Assembly: GCA_020002185.1 (NCBI GenBank)
Contig: CM034533.1
Location: 46,266,562-46,330,561 of the forward strand
Direction of reading: 5' to 3'
Source: Paraescarpia echinospica
Taxonomy: Eukaryota; Annelida; Polychaeta; Sabellida; Siboglinidae
Length of the DNA: 64,000 bases
Shown in pieces: positions 10,416 to 23,735 of this stretch; position 1 is the first letter of the stretch, and each line of letters starts with the position of its first letter. The notes under the pieces are model-generated. The model was not told the DNA's origin. It searched no databases and saw only the letters and a program-made list of their open reading frames with translations. A program made the position numbers and the translations under genes.

Positions 10416-12039
10416 GTGTAGCGTGGTATCAGTCTAGTCTTCGTGAAGATTTGTAACATGCAGGACATCTATTTTGGGTAAGTCCAAATTAAGGATCCGT
10501 CTGCCGAAAGAGTGCACTTGAAAATACCACTTTCTGGTGATACGCGTGATTGTTTTCGATCGCTTTGACATGGGACATGTTTGACTCGTGAATACTGAAT
10601 GTACTACTGCATTAGACAAAATAAAACATCAAATGGGAATGGGTTTTCACACCCATAACTTACGTACTATTTCTTGTAACTTACGTGACGGAGATGAAAG
10701 GGTAACATGAATTACCCTTTGTGGTTAATTTAGTTATGTGTGTAGCTTGATATCAGTCTAGCCTTCGTGAAGATTTGTAACATGCGGGACATCTATTTGG
10801 GGTAAGACCACATTAAGGATCCGTCCGCCGAAAGAGACCACTTGAAAATATCGTTTTGTCGTGATACGCGTGAATTTTTTCGATCACTTTGACATGGGAC
10901 ATGTTTGTCTCGTTAATATTGAATGTACTACTGCATTAGACAAGATAAAACATCAAATGGGAATGAGTTTTCACACCCATAACTTTCGTTCCGTTTTTTT
11001 GTAACTTACGTGACGGAGATGGAAGGGTAACATGCATTCCCCTTTGTGGATAATCTAGTTATGTGTGTAGCTTGATATAAATTTAGCTTTCGTGAAGATT
11101 TGTAACATGCATGACTTCTGTTTGGGGTAAGACAACATTAAGGATCCGTCCGCCGAAAGAGTGCACTTGAAAATGCCTTTTTGTGGTGAAATGTGTGAAT
11201 TTTTTAAAGCATTTTGATGTGGAACATGTTTGTCTCGTGAATACTGAATGTACTACTGCATTAGATAAGATAAAACATCAAATGGGAATGAATATTCACA
11301 CCCATAACTTACGAACTATTTTCTTGTAACTTACGTGACGGTGATGAAAGGGTAATATGCATTCCCCTTTGTGGTTAATCTATTTACTTGTGTAGCGTGG
11401 TATTAGTCTAGCCTTCGTGAAGATTTGTAACATGCACGACATCTATTTTGGGAAAGACCACATTAAGGATCCGTTCGCCGAAAGTGTGCACTTGAAAATA
11501 CCGTTTTGTGGTGAAAAGCGTGAATTTTGTTCGATCACTTTGATATGGGACATGTTTGTCTCATGAATACTGAATGTACTACTGCATTAGACAAGATAAA
11601 ACATCAAATGGGAATGAGTATTCATACCCATAACTTACGTACCATTTTCTTGTAACTTACGTGACGGAGATGGAAGGGTAACATGCATTCCCCTTTGTGG
11701 TTAATTCAGTTATGTGTGTAGCGTGATAACAGTCTAGCCTTCGTTAAGATTAGTAATATGCAGGACATCTATTTGTGGTAAGACCACATTAAGGATCCGT
11801 CCGCCGAAAGAGTGCACTAGAAAAAGCCGTTTTGTGGAGAAATGCGTGAATTTTTTTGAGCACTTTGATATGGAACATGTTTGTCTCGTGAATACTGAAT
11901 GTATACTGCATTAGATAAGATAAAACACCAAATGGAAATGAATATTCACACCTATATCTTACGAAATATTTTCTTGTAACTTACGTGACGGTGATGAAAG
12001 GGTAATATGCATTCCCCTTTGTGGTTAATCTATTTACTT
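10416..12039. repeat. 5-monomer HOR unit A-B-C-D-E, copy 1
   Basis: First full unit of a regular 1624-bp tandem series. Its A monomer is the variant with gtcttcg, gtctgccg and cgtgattg, which also occurs at 2932, 13664, 25688 and 63757. Three monomers C-D-E in the same order precede it (from about 9.44 kb), so the series is entered in mid-unit. Confidence 0.93.
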
Positions 12040-13663
12040 GTGTAGCGTGGTATCAGTCTAGCCTTCGTGAAGATTTGTAACATGCAGGACATCTATTTTG
12101 GGTAAGTCCAAATTAAGGATCCGTCCGCCGAAAGAGTGCACTTGAAAATACCACTTTCTGGTGATACGCGTGAATGTTTTCGATCGCTTTGACATGGAAC
12201 ATGTTTGACTCGTGAATACTGAATGTACTACTGCATTAGACAAAATAAAACATCAAATGGGAATGGGTTTTCACACCCATAACTTACGTAGTATTTCTTG
12301 TAACTTACGTGACGGAGATGAAAGGGTAACATGAATTACCCTTTGTGGTTAATTTAGTTATGTGTCTAGCTTGATATCAGTCTAGCCTTCGTGAAGATTT
12401 GTAACATGCGGGACATCTATTTGGGGTAAGACCACATTAAGGATCCGTCCGCCGAAAGAGACCACTTGAAAATATCGTTTTGTCGTGTTACGCGTGAATT
12501 TTTTCGATCACTTTGACATGGGACATGTTTGTCTCGTTAATATTGAATGTACTACTGCATTAGACAAGATAAAACATCAAATGGGAATGAGTTTTCACAC
12601 CCATAACTTTCGTTCCGTTTTTTTGTAACTTACGTGACGGAGATGGAAGGGTAACATGCATTCCCCTTTGTGGATAATCTAGTTATGTGAGTAGCTTGAT
12701 ATAAATTTAGCTTTCGTGAAGATTTGTAACATGCATGACTTCTGTTTGGGGTAAGACAACATTAAGGATCCGTCCGCCGAAAGAGTGCACTTGAAAATGC
12801 CTTTTTGTGGTGAAATGTGTGAATTTTTTAAAGCATTTTGATGTGGAACATGTTTGTCTCGTGAATACTGAATGTACTACTGCATTAGATAAGATAAAAC
12901 ATCAAATGGGAATGAATATTCACACCCATAACTTACGAACTATTTTCTTGTAACTTACGTGACGGTGATGAAAGGGTAATATGCATTCCCCTTTGTGGTT
13001 AATCTATTTACTTGTGTAGCGTGGTATTATTCTAGCCTTCGTGAAGATTTGTAACATGCACGACATCTATTTTGGGAAAGACCACATTAAGGATCCGTTT
13101 GCCGAAAGTGTGCACTTGAAAATACCGTTTTGTGGTGAAAAGCGTGAATTTTGTTCGATCACTTTGATATGGGACATGTTTGTCTCATGAATACTGAATG
13201 TACTACTGCATTAGACAAGATAAAACATCAAATGGGAATGAGTATTCATACCCATAACTTACGTACCATTTTCTTGTAACTTACGTGACGGAGATGGAAA
13301 GGTAACATGCATTCCCCTTTGGGGTTAATTCAGTTATGTGTGTAGCGTGATAACAGTCTAGCCTTCGTGAAGATTAGTAACATGCAGGACATCTATTTGT
13401 GGTAAGACCACATTAAGGATCCGTCCGCCGAAAGAGTGCACTAGAAAAAGCCGTTTTGTGGAGAAATGCGTGAATTTTTTTGAGCACTTTGATATGGAAC
13501 ATGTTTGTCTCGTGAATACTGAATGTATACTGCATTAGATAAGATAAAACACCAAATGGGAATGAATATTCACACCTATATCTTACGAAATATTGTCTTG
13601 TAACTTACGTGACGGTGATGAAAGGGTAATATGCATTCCCCTTTGTGGTTAATCTATTTACTT
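12040..13663. repeat. 5-monomer HOR unit A-B-C-D-E, copy 2
   Basis: Carries private variants (gtgtctagcttg and gtcgtgttacgcg in B, gtgagtagcttg at the start of C, preceded by an E with cttcgttaagattagtaata) that recur in copy 5, exactly three units (4872 bp) downstream, and only partly in the copies between. Confidence 0.93.
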
Positions 13664-15287
13664 GTGTAGCGTGGTATCAGTCTAGTCTTCGTGAAGATTT
13701 GTAACATGCAGGACATCTATTTTGGGTAAGTCCAAATTAAGGATCCGTCTGCCGAAAGAGTGCACTTGAAAATACCACTTTCTGGTGATACGCGTGATTG
13801 TTTTCGATCGCTTTGACATGGGACATGTTTGACTCGTGAATACTGAATGTACTACTGCATTAGACAAAATAAAATATCAAATGGGAATGGGTTTTCACAC
13901 CCATAACTTACGTACTATTTCTTGTAACTTACGTGACGGAGATGAAAGGGTAACATGAATTACCCTTTGTGGTTAATTTAGTTATGTGTGTAGCTTGATA
14001 TCAGTCTAGCCTTCGTGAAGATTTGTAACATGCGGGACATCTATTTGGGGTAAGACCACATTAAGGATCCGTCCGCCGAAAGAGACCACTTGAAAATATC
14101 GTTTTGTCGTGATACGCGTGAATTTTTTCGATCACTTTGACATGGGACATGTTTGTCTCGTTAATATTGAATGTACTACTGCATTAGACAAGATAAAACA
14201 TCAAATTGGAATGAGTTTTCACACCCATAACTTTCGTTCCGTTTTTTTGTAACTTACGTGACGGAGATGGAAGGGTAACATGCATTCCCATTTGTGGATA
14301 ATCTAGTTATGTGTGTAGCTTGATATAAATTTAGCTTTCGTGAAGATTTGTAACATGCATGACTTCTGTTTGGGGTAAGACAACATTAAGGATCCGTCCG
14401 CCGAAAGAGTGCACTTGAAAATGCCTTTTTGTGGTGAAATGTGTGAATTTTTTAAAGCATTTTGATGTGGAACATGTTTGTCTCGTGAATACTGAATGTA
14501 CTACTGCATTAGATAAGATAAAACATCAAATGGGAATGAAAATTCACACCCATAACTTACGAACTATTTTCTTGTAACTTACGTGACGGTGATGAAAGGG
14601 TAATATGCATTCCCCTTTGTGGTTAATCTATTTACTTGTGTAGCGTGGTATTAGTCTAGCCTTCGTGAAGATTTGTAACATGCACGACATCTATTTTGGG
14701 AAAGACCACATTAAGGATCCGTTCGCCGAAAGTGTGCACTTGACAATACCGTTTTGTGGAGAAAAGCGTGAATTTTGTTCGATCACTTTGATATGGGACA
14801 TGTTTGTCTCATGAATACTGAATGTACTACGGCATTAGACAAGATAAAACATCAAATGGGAATGAGTATTCATACCCATAACTTACGTACCATTTTCTTG
14901 TAACTTACGTGACGGAGATGGAAGGGTAACATGCATTCCCCTTTGTGGTTAATTCAGTTATGTGTGTAGCGTGATAACAGTCTAGCCTTCGTGAAGATTA
15001 GTAACATGCAGGACATCTATTTGTGGTAAGACCACATTAAGGATCCGTCCGCCGAAAGAGTGCACTAGAAAAAGCCGTTTTGTGTAGAAATGCGTGAATT
15101 TTTTTGAGCACTTTGATATGGAACATGTTTGTCTCGTGAATACTGAATGTATACTGCATTAGATAAGATAAAACACCAAATGGAAATGAATATTCATAAC
15201 TATATCTTACGAAATATTTTCTTGTAACTTACGTGACGGTGATGAAAGGGTAATATGCATTCCCCTTTGTGGTTAATCTATTTACTT
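13664..15287. repeat. 5-monomer HOR unit A-B-C-D-E, copy 3
   Basis: Shares aatatcaaatggg (A), catcaaattggaatg and cattcccatttg (B) and gaatgaaaattcac (C) with 2.93-3.9 kb, so it is the closer relative of that distant block than its own neighbours are. The A monomer is the gtcttcg/gtctgcc type. Confidence 0.93.
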
Positions 15288-16911
15288 GTGTAGCGTGGTA
15301 TCAGTCTAGCCTTCGTGAAGATTTGTAACATGCAGGACATCTATTTTGGGTAAGTCCAAATTAAGGATCCGTCCGCCGAAAGAGTGCACTTGAAAATACC
15401 ACTTTCTGGTGATACGCGTGAATGTTTTCGATCGCTTTGACATGGAACATGTTTGACTCGTGAATACTGAATGTACTACTGCATTAGACAAAATAAAACA
15501 TCAAATGGGAATGGGTTTTCACACCCATAACTTACGTAGTATTTCTTGTAACTTACGTGACGGAGATGAAAGGGTAACATGAATTACCCTTTGTGGTTAA
15601 TTTAGTTATGTGTCTAGCTTGATATCAGTCTAGCCTTCGTGAAGATTTGTAACATGCGGGACATCTATTTGGGGTAAGACCACATTAAGGATCCGTCCGC
15701 CGAAAGAGACCACTTGAAAATATCGTTTTGTCGTGTTACGCGTGAATTTTTTCGATCACTTTGACATGGGACATGTTTGTCTCGTTAATATTGAATGTAC
15801 TACTGCATTAGACAAGATAAAACATCAAATGGGAATGAGTTTTCACACCCATAACTTTCGTTCCGTTTTTTTGTAACTTACGTGACGGAGATGGAAGGGT
15901 AACATGCATTCCCCTTTGTGGATAATCTAGTTATGTGTGTAGCTTGATATAAATTTAGCTTTCGTGAAGATTTGTAACATGCATGACTTCTGTTTGGGGT
16001 AAGACAACATTAAGGATCCGTCCGCCGAAAGAGTGCACTTGAAAATGCCTTTTTGTGGTGAAATGTGTGAATTGTTTAAAGCATTTTGATGTGGAACATG
16101 TTTGTCTCGTGAATACTGAATGTACTACTGCATTAGATAAGATAAAACATCAAATGGGAATGAAAATTCACACCCATAACTTACGAACTATTTTCTTGTA
16201 ACTTACGTGACGGTGATGAAAGGGTAATATGCATTCCCCTTTGTGGTTAATCTATTTACTTGTGTAGCGTGGTATTAGTCTAGCCTTCGTGAAGATTTGT
16301 AACATGCACGACATCTATTTTGGGAAAGACCACATTAAGGATCCGTTCGCCGAAAGTGTGCACTTGAAAATACCGTTTTGTGGTGAAAAGCGTGAATTTT
16401 GTTCGATCACTTTGATATGGGACATGTTTGTCTCATGAATACTGAATGTACTACTGCATTAGACAAGATAAAACATCAAATGGGAATGAGTATTCATACC
16501 CATAACTTACGTACCATTTTCTTGTAACTTACGTGACGGAGATGGAAGGGTAACATGCATTCCCCTTTGTGGTTAATTCAGTTATGTGTGTAGCGTGATA
16601 ACAGTCTAGCCTTCGTTAAGATTAGTAATATGCAGGACATCTATTTGTGGTAAGACCACATTAAGGATCCGTCCGCCGAAAGAGTGCACTAGAAAAAGCC
16701 GTTTTGTGGAGAAATGCGTGAATTTTTTTGAGCACTTTGATATGGAACATGTTTGTCTCGTGAATACTGAATGTATACTGCATTAGATAAGATAAAACAC
16801 CAAATGGAAATGAATATTCACACCTATATCTTACGAAATATTTTCTTGTAACTTACGTGACGGTGATGAAAGGGTAATATGCATTCCCCTTTGTGGTTAA
16901 TCTATTTACTT
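15288..16911. repeat. 5-monomer HOR unit A-B-C-D-E, copy 4
   Basis: Same order and length as its neighbours. B has gtgtctagcttg and gtcgtgttacgcg. C has gaattgtttaaag, seen again near 19.32 kb, and gaatgaaaattcac, shared with copy 3. The preceding E has gtgtagaaatgcg and cataactatatc. Confidence 0.93.
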
Positions 16912-18535
16912 GTGTAGCGTGGTATCAGTCTAGCCTTCGTGAAGATTTGTAACATGCAGGACATCTATTTTGGGTAAGTCCAAATTAAGGATCCGTCCGC
17001 CGAAAGAGTGCACTTGAAAATACCACTTTCTGGTGATACGCGTGAATGTTTTCGATCGCTTTGACATGGAACATGTTTGACTCGTGAATACTGAATGTAC
17101 TACTGCATTAGACAAAATAAAACATCAAATGGGAATGGGTTTTCACACCCATAACTTACGTAGTATTTCTTGTAACTTACGTGACGGAGATGAAAGGGTA
17201 ACATGAATTACCCTTTGTGGTTAATTTAGTTATGTGTCTAGCTTGATATCAGTCTAGCCTTCGTGAAGATTTGTAACATGCGGGACATCTATTTGGGGTA
17301 AGACCACATTAAGGATCCGTCCGCCGAAAGAGACCACTTGAAAATATCGTTTTGTCGTGTTACGCGTGAATTTTTTCGATCACTTTGACATGGGACATGT
17401 TTGTCTCGTTAATATTGAATGTACTACTGCATTAGACAAGATAAAACATCAAATGGGAATGAGTTTTCACACCCATAACTTTCGTTCCGTTTTTTTGTAA
17501 CTTACGTGACGGAGATGGAAGGGTAACATGCATTCCCCTTTGTGGATAATCTAGTTATGTGAGTAGCTTGATATAAATTTAGCTTTCGTGAAGATTTGTA
17601 ACATGCATGACTTCTGTTTGGGGTAAGACAACATTAAGGATCCGTCCGCCGAAAGAGTGCACTTGAAAATGCCTTTTTGTGGTGAAATGTGTGAATTTTT
17701 TAAAGCATTTTGATGTGGAACATGTTTGTCTCGTGAATACTGAATGTACTACTGCATTAGATAAGATAAAACATCAAATGGGAATGAATATTCACACCCA
17801 TAACTTACGAACTATTTTCTTGTAACTTACGTGACGGTGATGAAAGGGTAATATGCATTCCCCTTTGTGGTTAATCTATTTACTTGTGTAGCGTGGTATT
17901 AGTCTAGCCTTCGTGAAGATTTGTAACATGCACGACATCTATTTTGGGAAAGACCACATTAAGGATCCGTTCGCCGAAAGTGTGCACTTGAAAATACCGT
18001 TTTGTGGTGAAAAGCGTGAATTTTGTTCGATCACTTTGATATGGGACATGTTTGTCTCATGAATACTGAATGTACTACTGCATTAGACAAGATAAAACAT
18101 CAAATGGGAATGAGTATTCATACCCATAACTTACGTACCATTTTCTTGTAACTTACGTGACGGAGATGGAAGGGTAACATGCATTCCCCTTTGTGGTTAA
18201 TTCAGTTATGTGTGTAGCGTGATAACAGTCTAGCCTTCGTGAACATTAGTAACATGCAGGACATCTATTTGTGGTAAGACCACATTAAGGATCCGTCCGC
18301 CGAAAGAGTGCACTAGAAAAAGCCGTTTTGTGGAGAAATGCGTGAATTTTTTTGAGCACTTTGATATGGAACATGTTTGTCTCGTGAATACTGAATGTAT
18401 ACTGCATTAGATAAGATAAAACACCAAATGGGAATGAATATTCACACCTATATCTTACGAAATATTTTCTTGTAACTTACGTGACGGTGATGAAAGGGTA
18501 ATATGCATTCCCCTTTGTGGTTAATCTATTTACTT
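16912..18535. repeat. 5-monomer HOR unit A-B-C-D-E, copy 5
   Basis: Last complete unit of the 1624-bp series. It is nearly the same as copy 2 (offset 4872 bp) including gtgagtagcttg. Its closing E has gaacattagt, which is also seen in the next E monomers at 20.19 and 31.89 kb. After it the order changes to the 6-monomer form. Confidence 0.93.
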
Positions 18536-20485
18536 GTGTAGCGTGGTATCAGTCTAGCCTTCGTGAAGATTTGTAACATGCAGGACATCTATTTTGGGTA
18601 AGTCCAAATTAAGGATCCGTCCGCCGAAAGAGTGCACTTGAAAATACCACTTTCTGGTGATACGCGTGAATGTTTTCGATCGCTTTGACATGGAACATGT
18701 TTGACTCGTGAATACTGAATGTACTACTGCATTAGACAAAATAAAACATCAAATGGGAATGGGTTTTCACACCCATAACTTACGTACTATTTCTTGTAAC
18801 TTACGTGACGGAGATGAAAGGGTAACATGAATTACCCTTTGTGGTTAATTTAGTTATGTGTCTAGCTTGATATCAGTCTAGCCTTCGTGAAGATTTGTAA
18901 CATGCGGGACATCTATTTGGGGTAAGACCACATTAAGGATCCGTCCGCCGAAAGAGACCACTTGAAAATATCGTTTTGTCGTGATACGCGTGAATTTTTT
19001 CGATCACTTTGACATGGGACATGTTTGTCTCGTTAATATTGAATGTACTACTGCATTAGACAAGATAAAACATCAAATGGGAATGAGTTTTCACACCCAT
19101 AACTTTCGTTCCGTTTTTTTGTAACTTACGTGACGGAGATGGAAGGGTAACATGCATTCCCCTTTGTGGAAAATCTAGTTATGTGTGTAGCTTGATATAA
19201 ATTTAGCTTTCGTGAAGATTTGTAACATGCATGACTTCTGTTTGGGGTAAGACAACATTAAGGATCCGTCCGCCGAAAGAGTGCACTTGAAAATGCCTTT
19301 TTGTGGTGAAATGTGTGAATTGTTTAAAGCATTTTGATGTGGAACATGTTTGTCTCGTGAGTACTGAATGTACTACTGCATTAGATAAGATAAAACATCA
19401 AATGGGAATGAATATTCAAACCGATAACTTACGAACTATTTTCTTGTAACTTACGTGACGGTGATGAAAGGGTAATATGCATTCCTCTTTGTGGTTAATC
19501 TATTTACTTGTGTAGCGTGGTATCAGTCTAGCCTTCGTGAAGATTTGTAACATGCAGGACATCTATTAGGGATAAGACCACATTAAGGATCCGTCCGCCG
19601 AAGGAGTGCACTTGAAAATACCGTTTTGTGGTGATAAGCGTGAATTTTGTTCGATCACTTTGATATAGGACATGTTTGTCTGATGAATACTGAATGTATT
19701 ACTGCATTAGACAAGATAAAACATCAAATGAAAATGAGTTTTCACACCCATAATTTCGTACCGTTTTCTTGTAATTTACTTGACGGAGATGGAAGGGTAA
19801 CATGCATTCCCCTTTGTGGTTAATTTAGTTATGTGTGTAGCTTGATATCAATTTTGCTTTCGGGAAGATTTGTAACGTGCAGGATATCTATTTGGGCTAA
19901 TACCACATTAAGGATCCGTCAGCCGAAAGAGTGCAATTGAAAATACCGTTTTGTGGTGATATGCGTGAATTTTTATTGATCATTTTGACATGGGACATGT
20001 TTGTCTCGTGAATACTGAATGTACTACTGCATTAGACAAGATAAAACATCAAATGGGAATGAGTATTCAGACCCATAACGTAAGTACCATTTTCTTGTAA
20101 CTTACGTGACGGAGATGGAAGGGTAACATGCATTCCCCTTTGTGGTTAATCCAGTTATGTGTGTAGCTTGATAACAGTCTAGCCTTCGTGAACATTAGTA
20201 ACATGCAGGACATCTATTTGTGTTAAGACCACATTAAGGATCCGTCCGCCGAAAGAGTGCTCTTGAAAAAGCCGTTTTGTGGAGAAATGCGTGAATTTTT
20301 TTGAGCCCTTTGATATGGAACATGTTTGTCTCGTGAATACTGAATGTACTACTGCATTAGATAAGATAAAACACCAAATGGGAATGAATATTCACACCCA
20401 TATCTTACGAACTATTTTCTTGTAACTTACGTGACGGTGATGAAAGGGTAATATGCATTCCCCTTTGTGGTTAATCTATTTACTT
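18536..20485. repeat. 6-monomer HOR unit A-B-C-D2-F-E
   Basis: First unit of the 1950-bp type: D is replaced by D2 and an F monomer is added before E. The C monomer still shows 5-mer variants, so the transition is gradual. It corresponds to 30235-32184 at an offset of 11699 bp (shared gaacattagt, gtgttaagacc and gagccctttg in E). Confidence 0.92.
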
Positions 20486-21785
20486 GTGTAGCGTGGTATC
20501 AGTCTAGCCTTCGTGAAGATTTGTAACATGCAGGACATCTATTTGGGGTAAGTCCAAATTAAGGATCCGTCCGCCGAAAGAGTGCACTTGAAAATACCAC
20601 TTTCTGGTGATACGCGTGAATGTTTTCGATCGCTTTGACATGGGACATGTTTGACTCGTGAGTACTGAATGTACTACTGCATTAGACAAAATAAAACATC
20701 AAATGGGAATGGGTTTTCACACCCATAACTTACGTACTATTTCTTGTAACTTACGTGACGGAGATAAAAGGGTAACATGAATTACCCTTTGTGGTTAATT
20801 TAGTTATGTGTGCAGGTTGATATCAGTGTAGCCTTCGTGAAGATTTGTAACATGCGGGACATCTATTTGGGGTAAGACCACATTAAGGATCCGTTCGCCG
20901 AAAGAGACCACTTGAAAATACCGTTTTGTCGTGATACGCGTGAATTTTTTCGATCACTTTGACATGGGACATGTTTGTCTCGTTAATATTGAATGTACTA
21001 CTGCATTAGACAAGATAAAACTTCAAATGGGAATGAGTTTTCACACCCATAACTTTCGTTCCGTTTTCTTGTTACTTACGTGACGGAGATGGAAGGGTAA
21101 TATGCATTCCCCTTTGTGGATAATCTAGTTATGTGTGTAGCTTGATATAAATTTAGATTTCGTGAAGATTTGTAACATGCAGGACATCTATTAGGGATAA
21201 GACCACATTAAGGATCCGTCCGCCGAAGGAGTGCACTTGAAAATACCGTTTTGTGGTGATAAGCGTGAATTTTGTTCGATCACTTTGATATAGGACATGT
21301 TTGTCTGATGAATACTGAATGTATTACTGCATTAGACAAGATAAAACATCAAATGAAAATGAGTTTTCACACCCATAATTTCGTACCGTTTTCTTGTAAT
21401 TTACTTGACGGAGATGGAAGGGTAACATGCGTTCCCCTTTGTGGTTAATTTAGTTATGTGTGTAGCTTGATATCAATTTTGCTTTCGGGAAGATTTGTAA
21501 CGTGCAGGATATCTATTTGGGCTAATACCACATTAAGTATCCGTCAGCCGAAAGAGTGCACTTGAAAATACCGTTTTGTGGTGATATGCGTGACTTTTTA
21601 TTGATCATTTTGACATGGGACATGTTTGTTTCGTGAATACTGAATGTACTACTGCATTAGACAAGATAAAACACCAAATGGGAATGAATATTCACACCCA
21701 TATCTAACGAACTATTTTCTTGTAACTTACGTGACGGTGATGAAAGGGTAATATGCATTCCCCTTTGTGGTTAATCTATTTACTT
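20486..21785. repeat. 4-monomer deletion derivative A-B-(C/D2)-(F/E)
   Basis: Two hybrids explain the short length. 21135-21459 begins as C (gatataaatttag) and becomes D2 (catctattagggataag). 21460-21785 begins as F and becomes E between about 21661 and 21674 (attagacaagataaaacacc). Each junction lies in sequence common to both parents, and each removes one monomer length from the 6-mer. F has lost its BamHI site. Confidence 0.9.
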
Positions 21786-23735
21786 GTGTAGCGTGGTATC
21801 AGTCTAGCCTTCGTGAAGATTTGTAACATGCAGGACATCTATTTGGGGTAAGTCCAAATTAAGGATCCGTCCGCCGAAAGAGTGCACTTGAAAATACCAC
21901 TTTCTGGTGATACGCGTGAATGTTTTCGATCGCTTTGACATGGGACATGTTTGACTCGTGAATACTGAATGTACTACTGCATTAGACAAAATAAAACATC
22001 AAATGGGAATGGGTTTTCACACCCATAACTTACGTACTATTTCTTGTAACTTACGTGACGGAGATAAAAGGGTAACATGAATTACCCTTTGTGGTTAATT
22101 TAGTTATGTGTGCAGGTTGATATCAGTGTAGCTTTCGTGAAGATTTGTAACATGCGGGACATCTATTTGGGGTAAGACCACATTAAGGATCCGTTCGCCG
22201 AAAGAGACCACTTGAAAATACAGTTTTGTCGTGATACGCGTGAATTTTTTCGATCACTTTGACATGGGACATGTTTGTCTCGTTAATATTGAATGTACTA
22301 CTGCATTAGACAAGATAAAACTTCAAATGGGAATGAGTTTTCACACCCATAACTTTCGTTCCGTTTTCTTGTAACTTACGTGACGGAGATGGAATGGTAA
22401 TATGCATTCCCCTTTGTGGATAATCTAGTTATGTGTGTAGCTTGATATAAATTTAGCTTTCGTGAAGATTTGTAACGTGCAGGACTTCTGTTTGGGGTAA
22501 GACAACATTAAGGATCCGTCCGTCGAAAGAATGCACTTGAAAATGCCTTTTTGTGGTGAAATGCGTGAATTTTTTTAGCACTTTGATATGGAACATGTTT
22601 GTCTCATGAATACTGAATGTACTACTGCATTAGATAAGATAAAACATCAAATGGGAATGAATATTCACATCAATAACTTACGAACTATTTTCTTGTAATT
22701 TACGTGACGGTGATGAAAGGATAATATGCATTCCCCTTTGTCGTTAATCTATTTACTTGTGTAGCGTGGTGGTATCAGTCTAGCCTTCGTGAAGGTTTGT
22801 GACATGCACGACATCTATTTGGGGAAAGACCCCATTAAGGATCCGTTCGTCTAAAGTGTGCACTTGAAAATACCGTTTTGTGGTGAAAAGCGTGAATTTT
22901 GTTCGATCACTTTGATATGGGACATGTTTGTCTTATGAATACTGAATGTACTACTGCATTAAACAAGATAAAACATCAAATGGGAATGGGTTTTTACACC
23001 CATAATTTCGTACCGTTTTCTTGTAACTTACGTGACGGAGATGAAAGGGTAACATGCATTCCCCTTTGTAGTTAATTTAGTTATGTGTGTAGCTTGATAT
23101 CAATTTTGATTTCGTGAAGACTTGTAACGTGCGGGATATATATTTGGGCTAATACCACATTAAGGATCCGTTCCCCGAAAGAGTGCACTTGAAAATACCG
23201 TTTTGTGGTGATATGCTTGAATTTTTATCGATCATTTTGACATGGGACATGTTTGTCTCGTGAATACTGAATTTACTACTGCATTAGACAAGATAAAACA
23301 TCAAATTGGAATGAGTATTCATACCCATAACGTAAGTACCATTTTCTTGTAACTTACGTGACGGAGATGGAAGGGTAACATGCATTCCCCTTTGTGGTTA
23401 ATACAGTTATGTGTGTAGCTTGATAACAGTCTAGTCTTCGTGAAGATTAGTAACATGCAGGACATCTATTTGTGGTAAGACAACATTAAGGATCCGTCCG
23501 CCGAAAGAGTGCACTTGAAAAAGCCGTTTTGTGGAGAAATGCGTGAATTTTTTGAGCACTTTGATATGGAACATGTTTGTCTCGTGAATACTGGATGTAT
23601 ACTGCATTAGATAAGATAAAACACCAAATGGGAGTGAATATTCACACCCATATCTTACGAATTATTTTCTTGTAACTTACGTGACGGTGATGAAAGGGTA
23701 ATATGCATTCCCCTTTGTGGTTAATCTATTTACTT
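21786..23735. repeat. 6-monomer HOR unit A-B-C-H-F-E
   Basis: First appearance of class H (gtggtggtatcag, gaaggtttgtgac, ggggaaagacccc; about 22.76 kb) in the D2 slot. F has gacttgtaacgtgcgg and atatatttgggc. Closely matched by 33809-35759 (offset 12023-12024 bp) and by 37385-39334. Confidence 0.92.
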
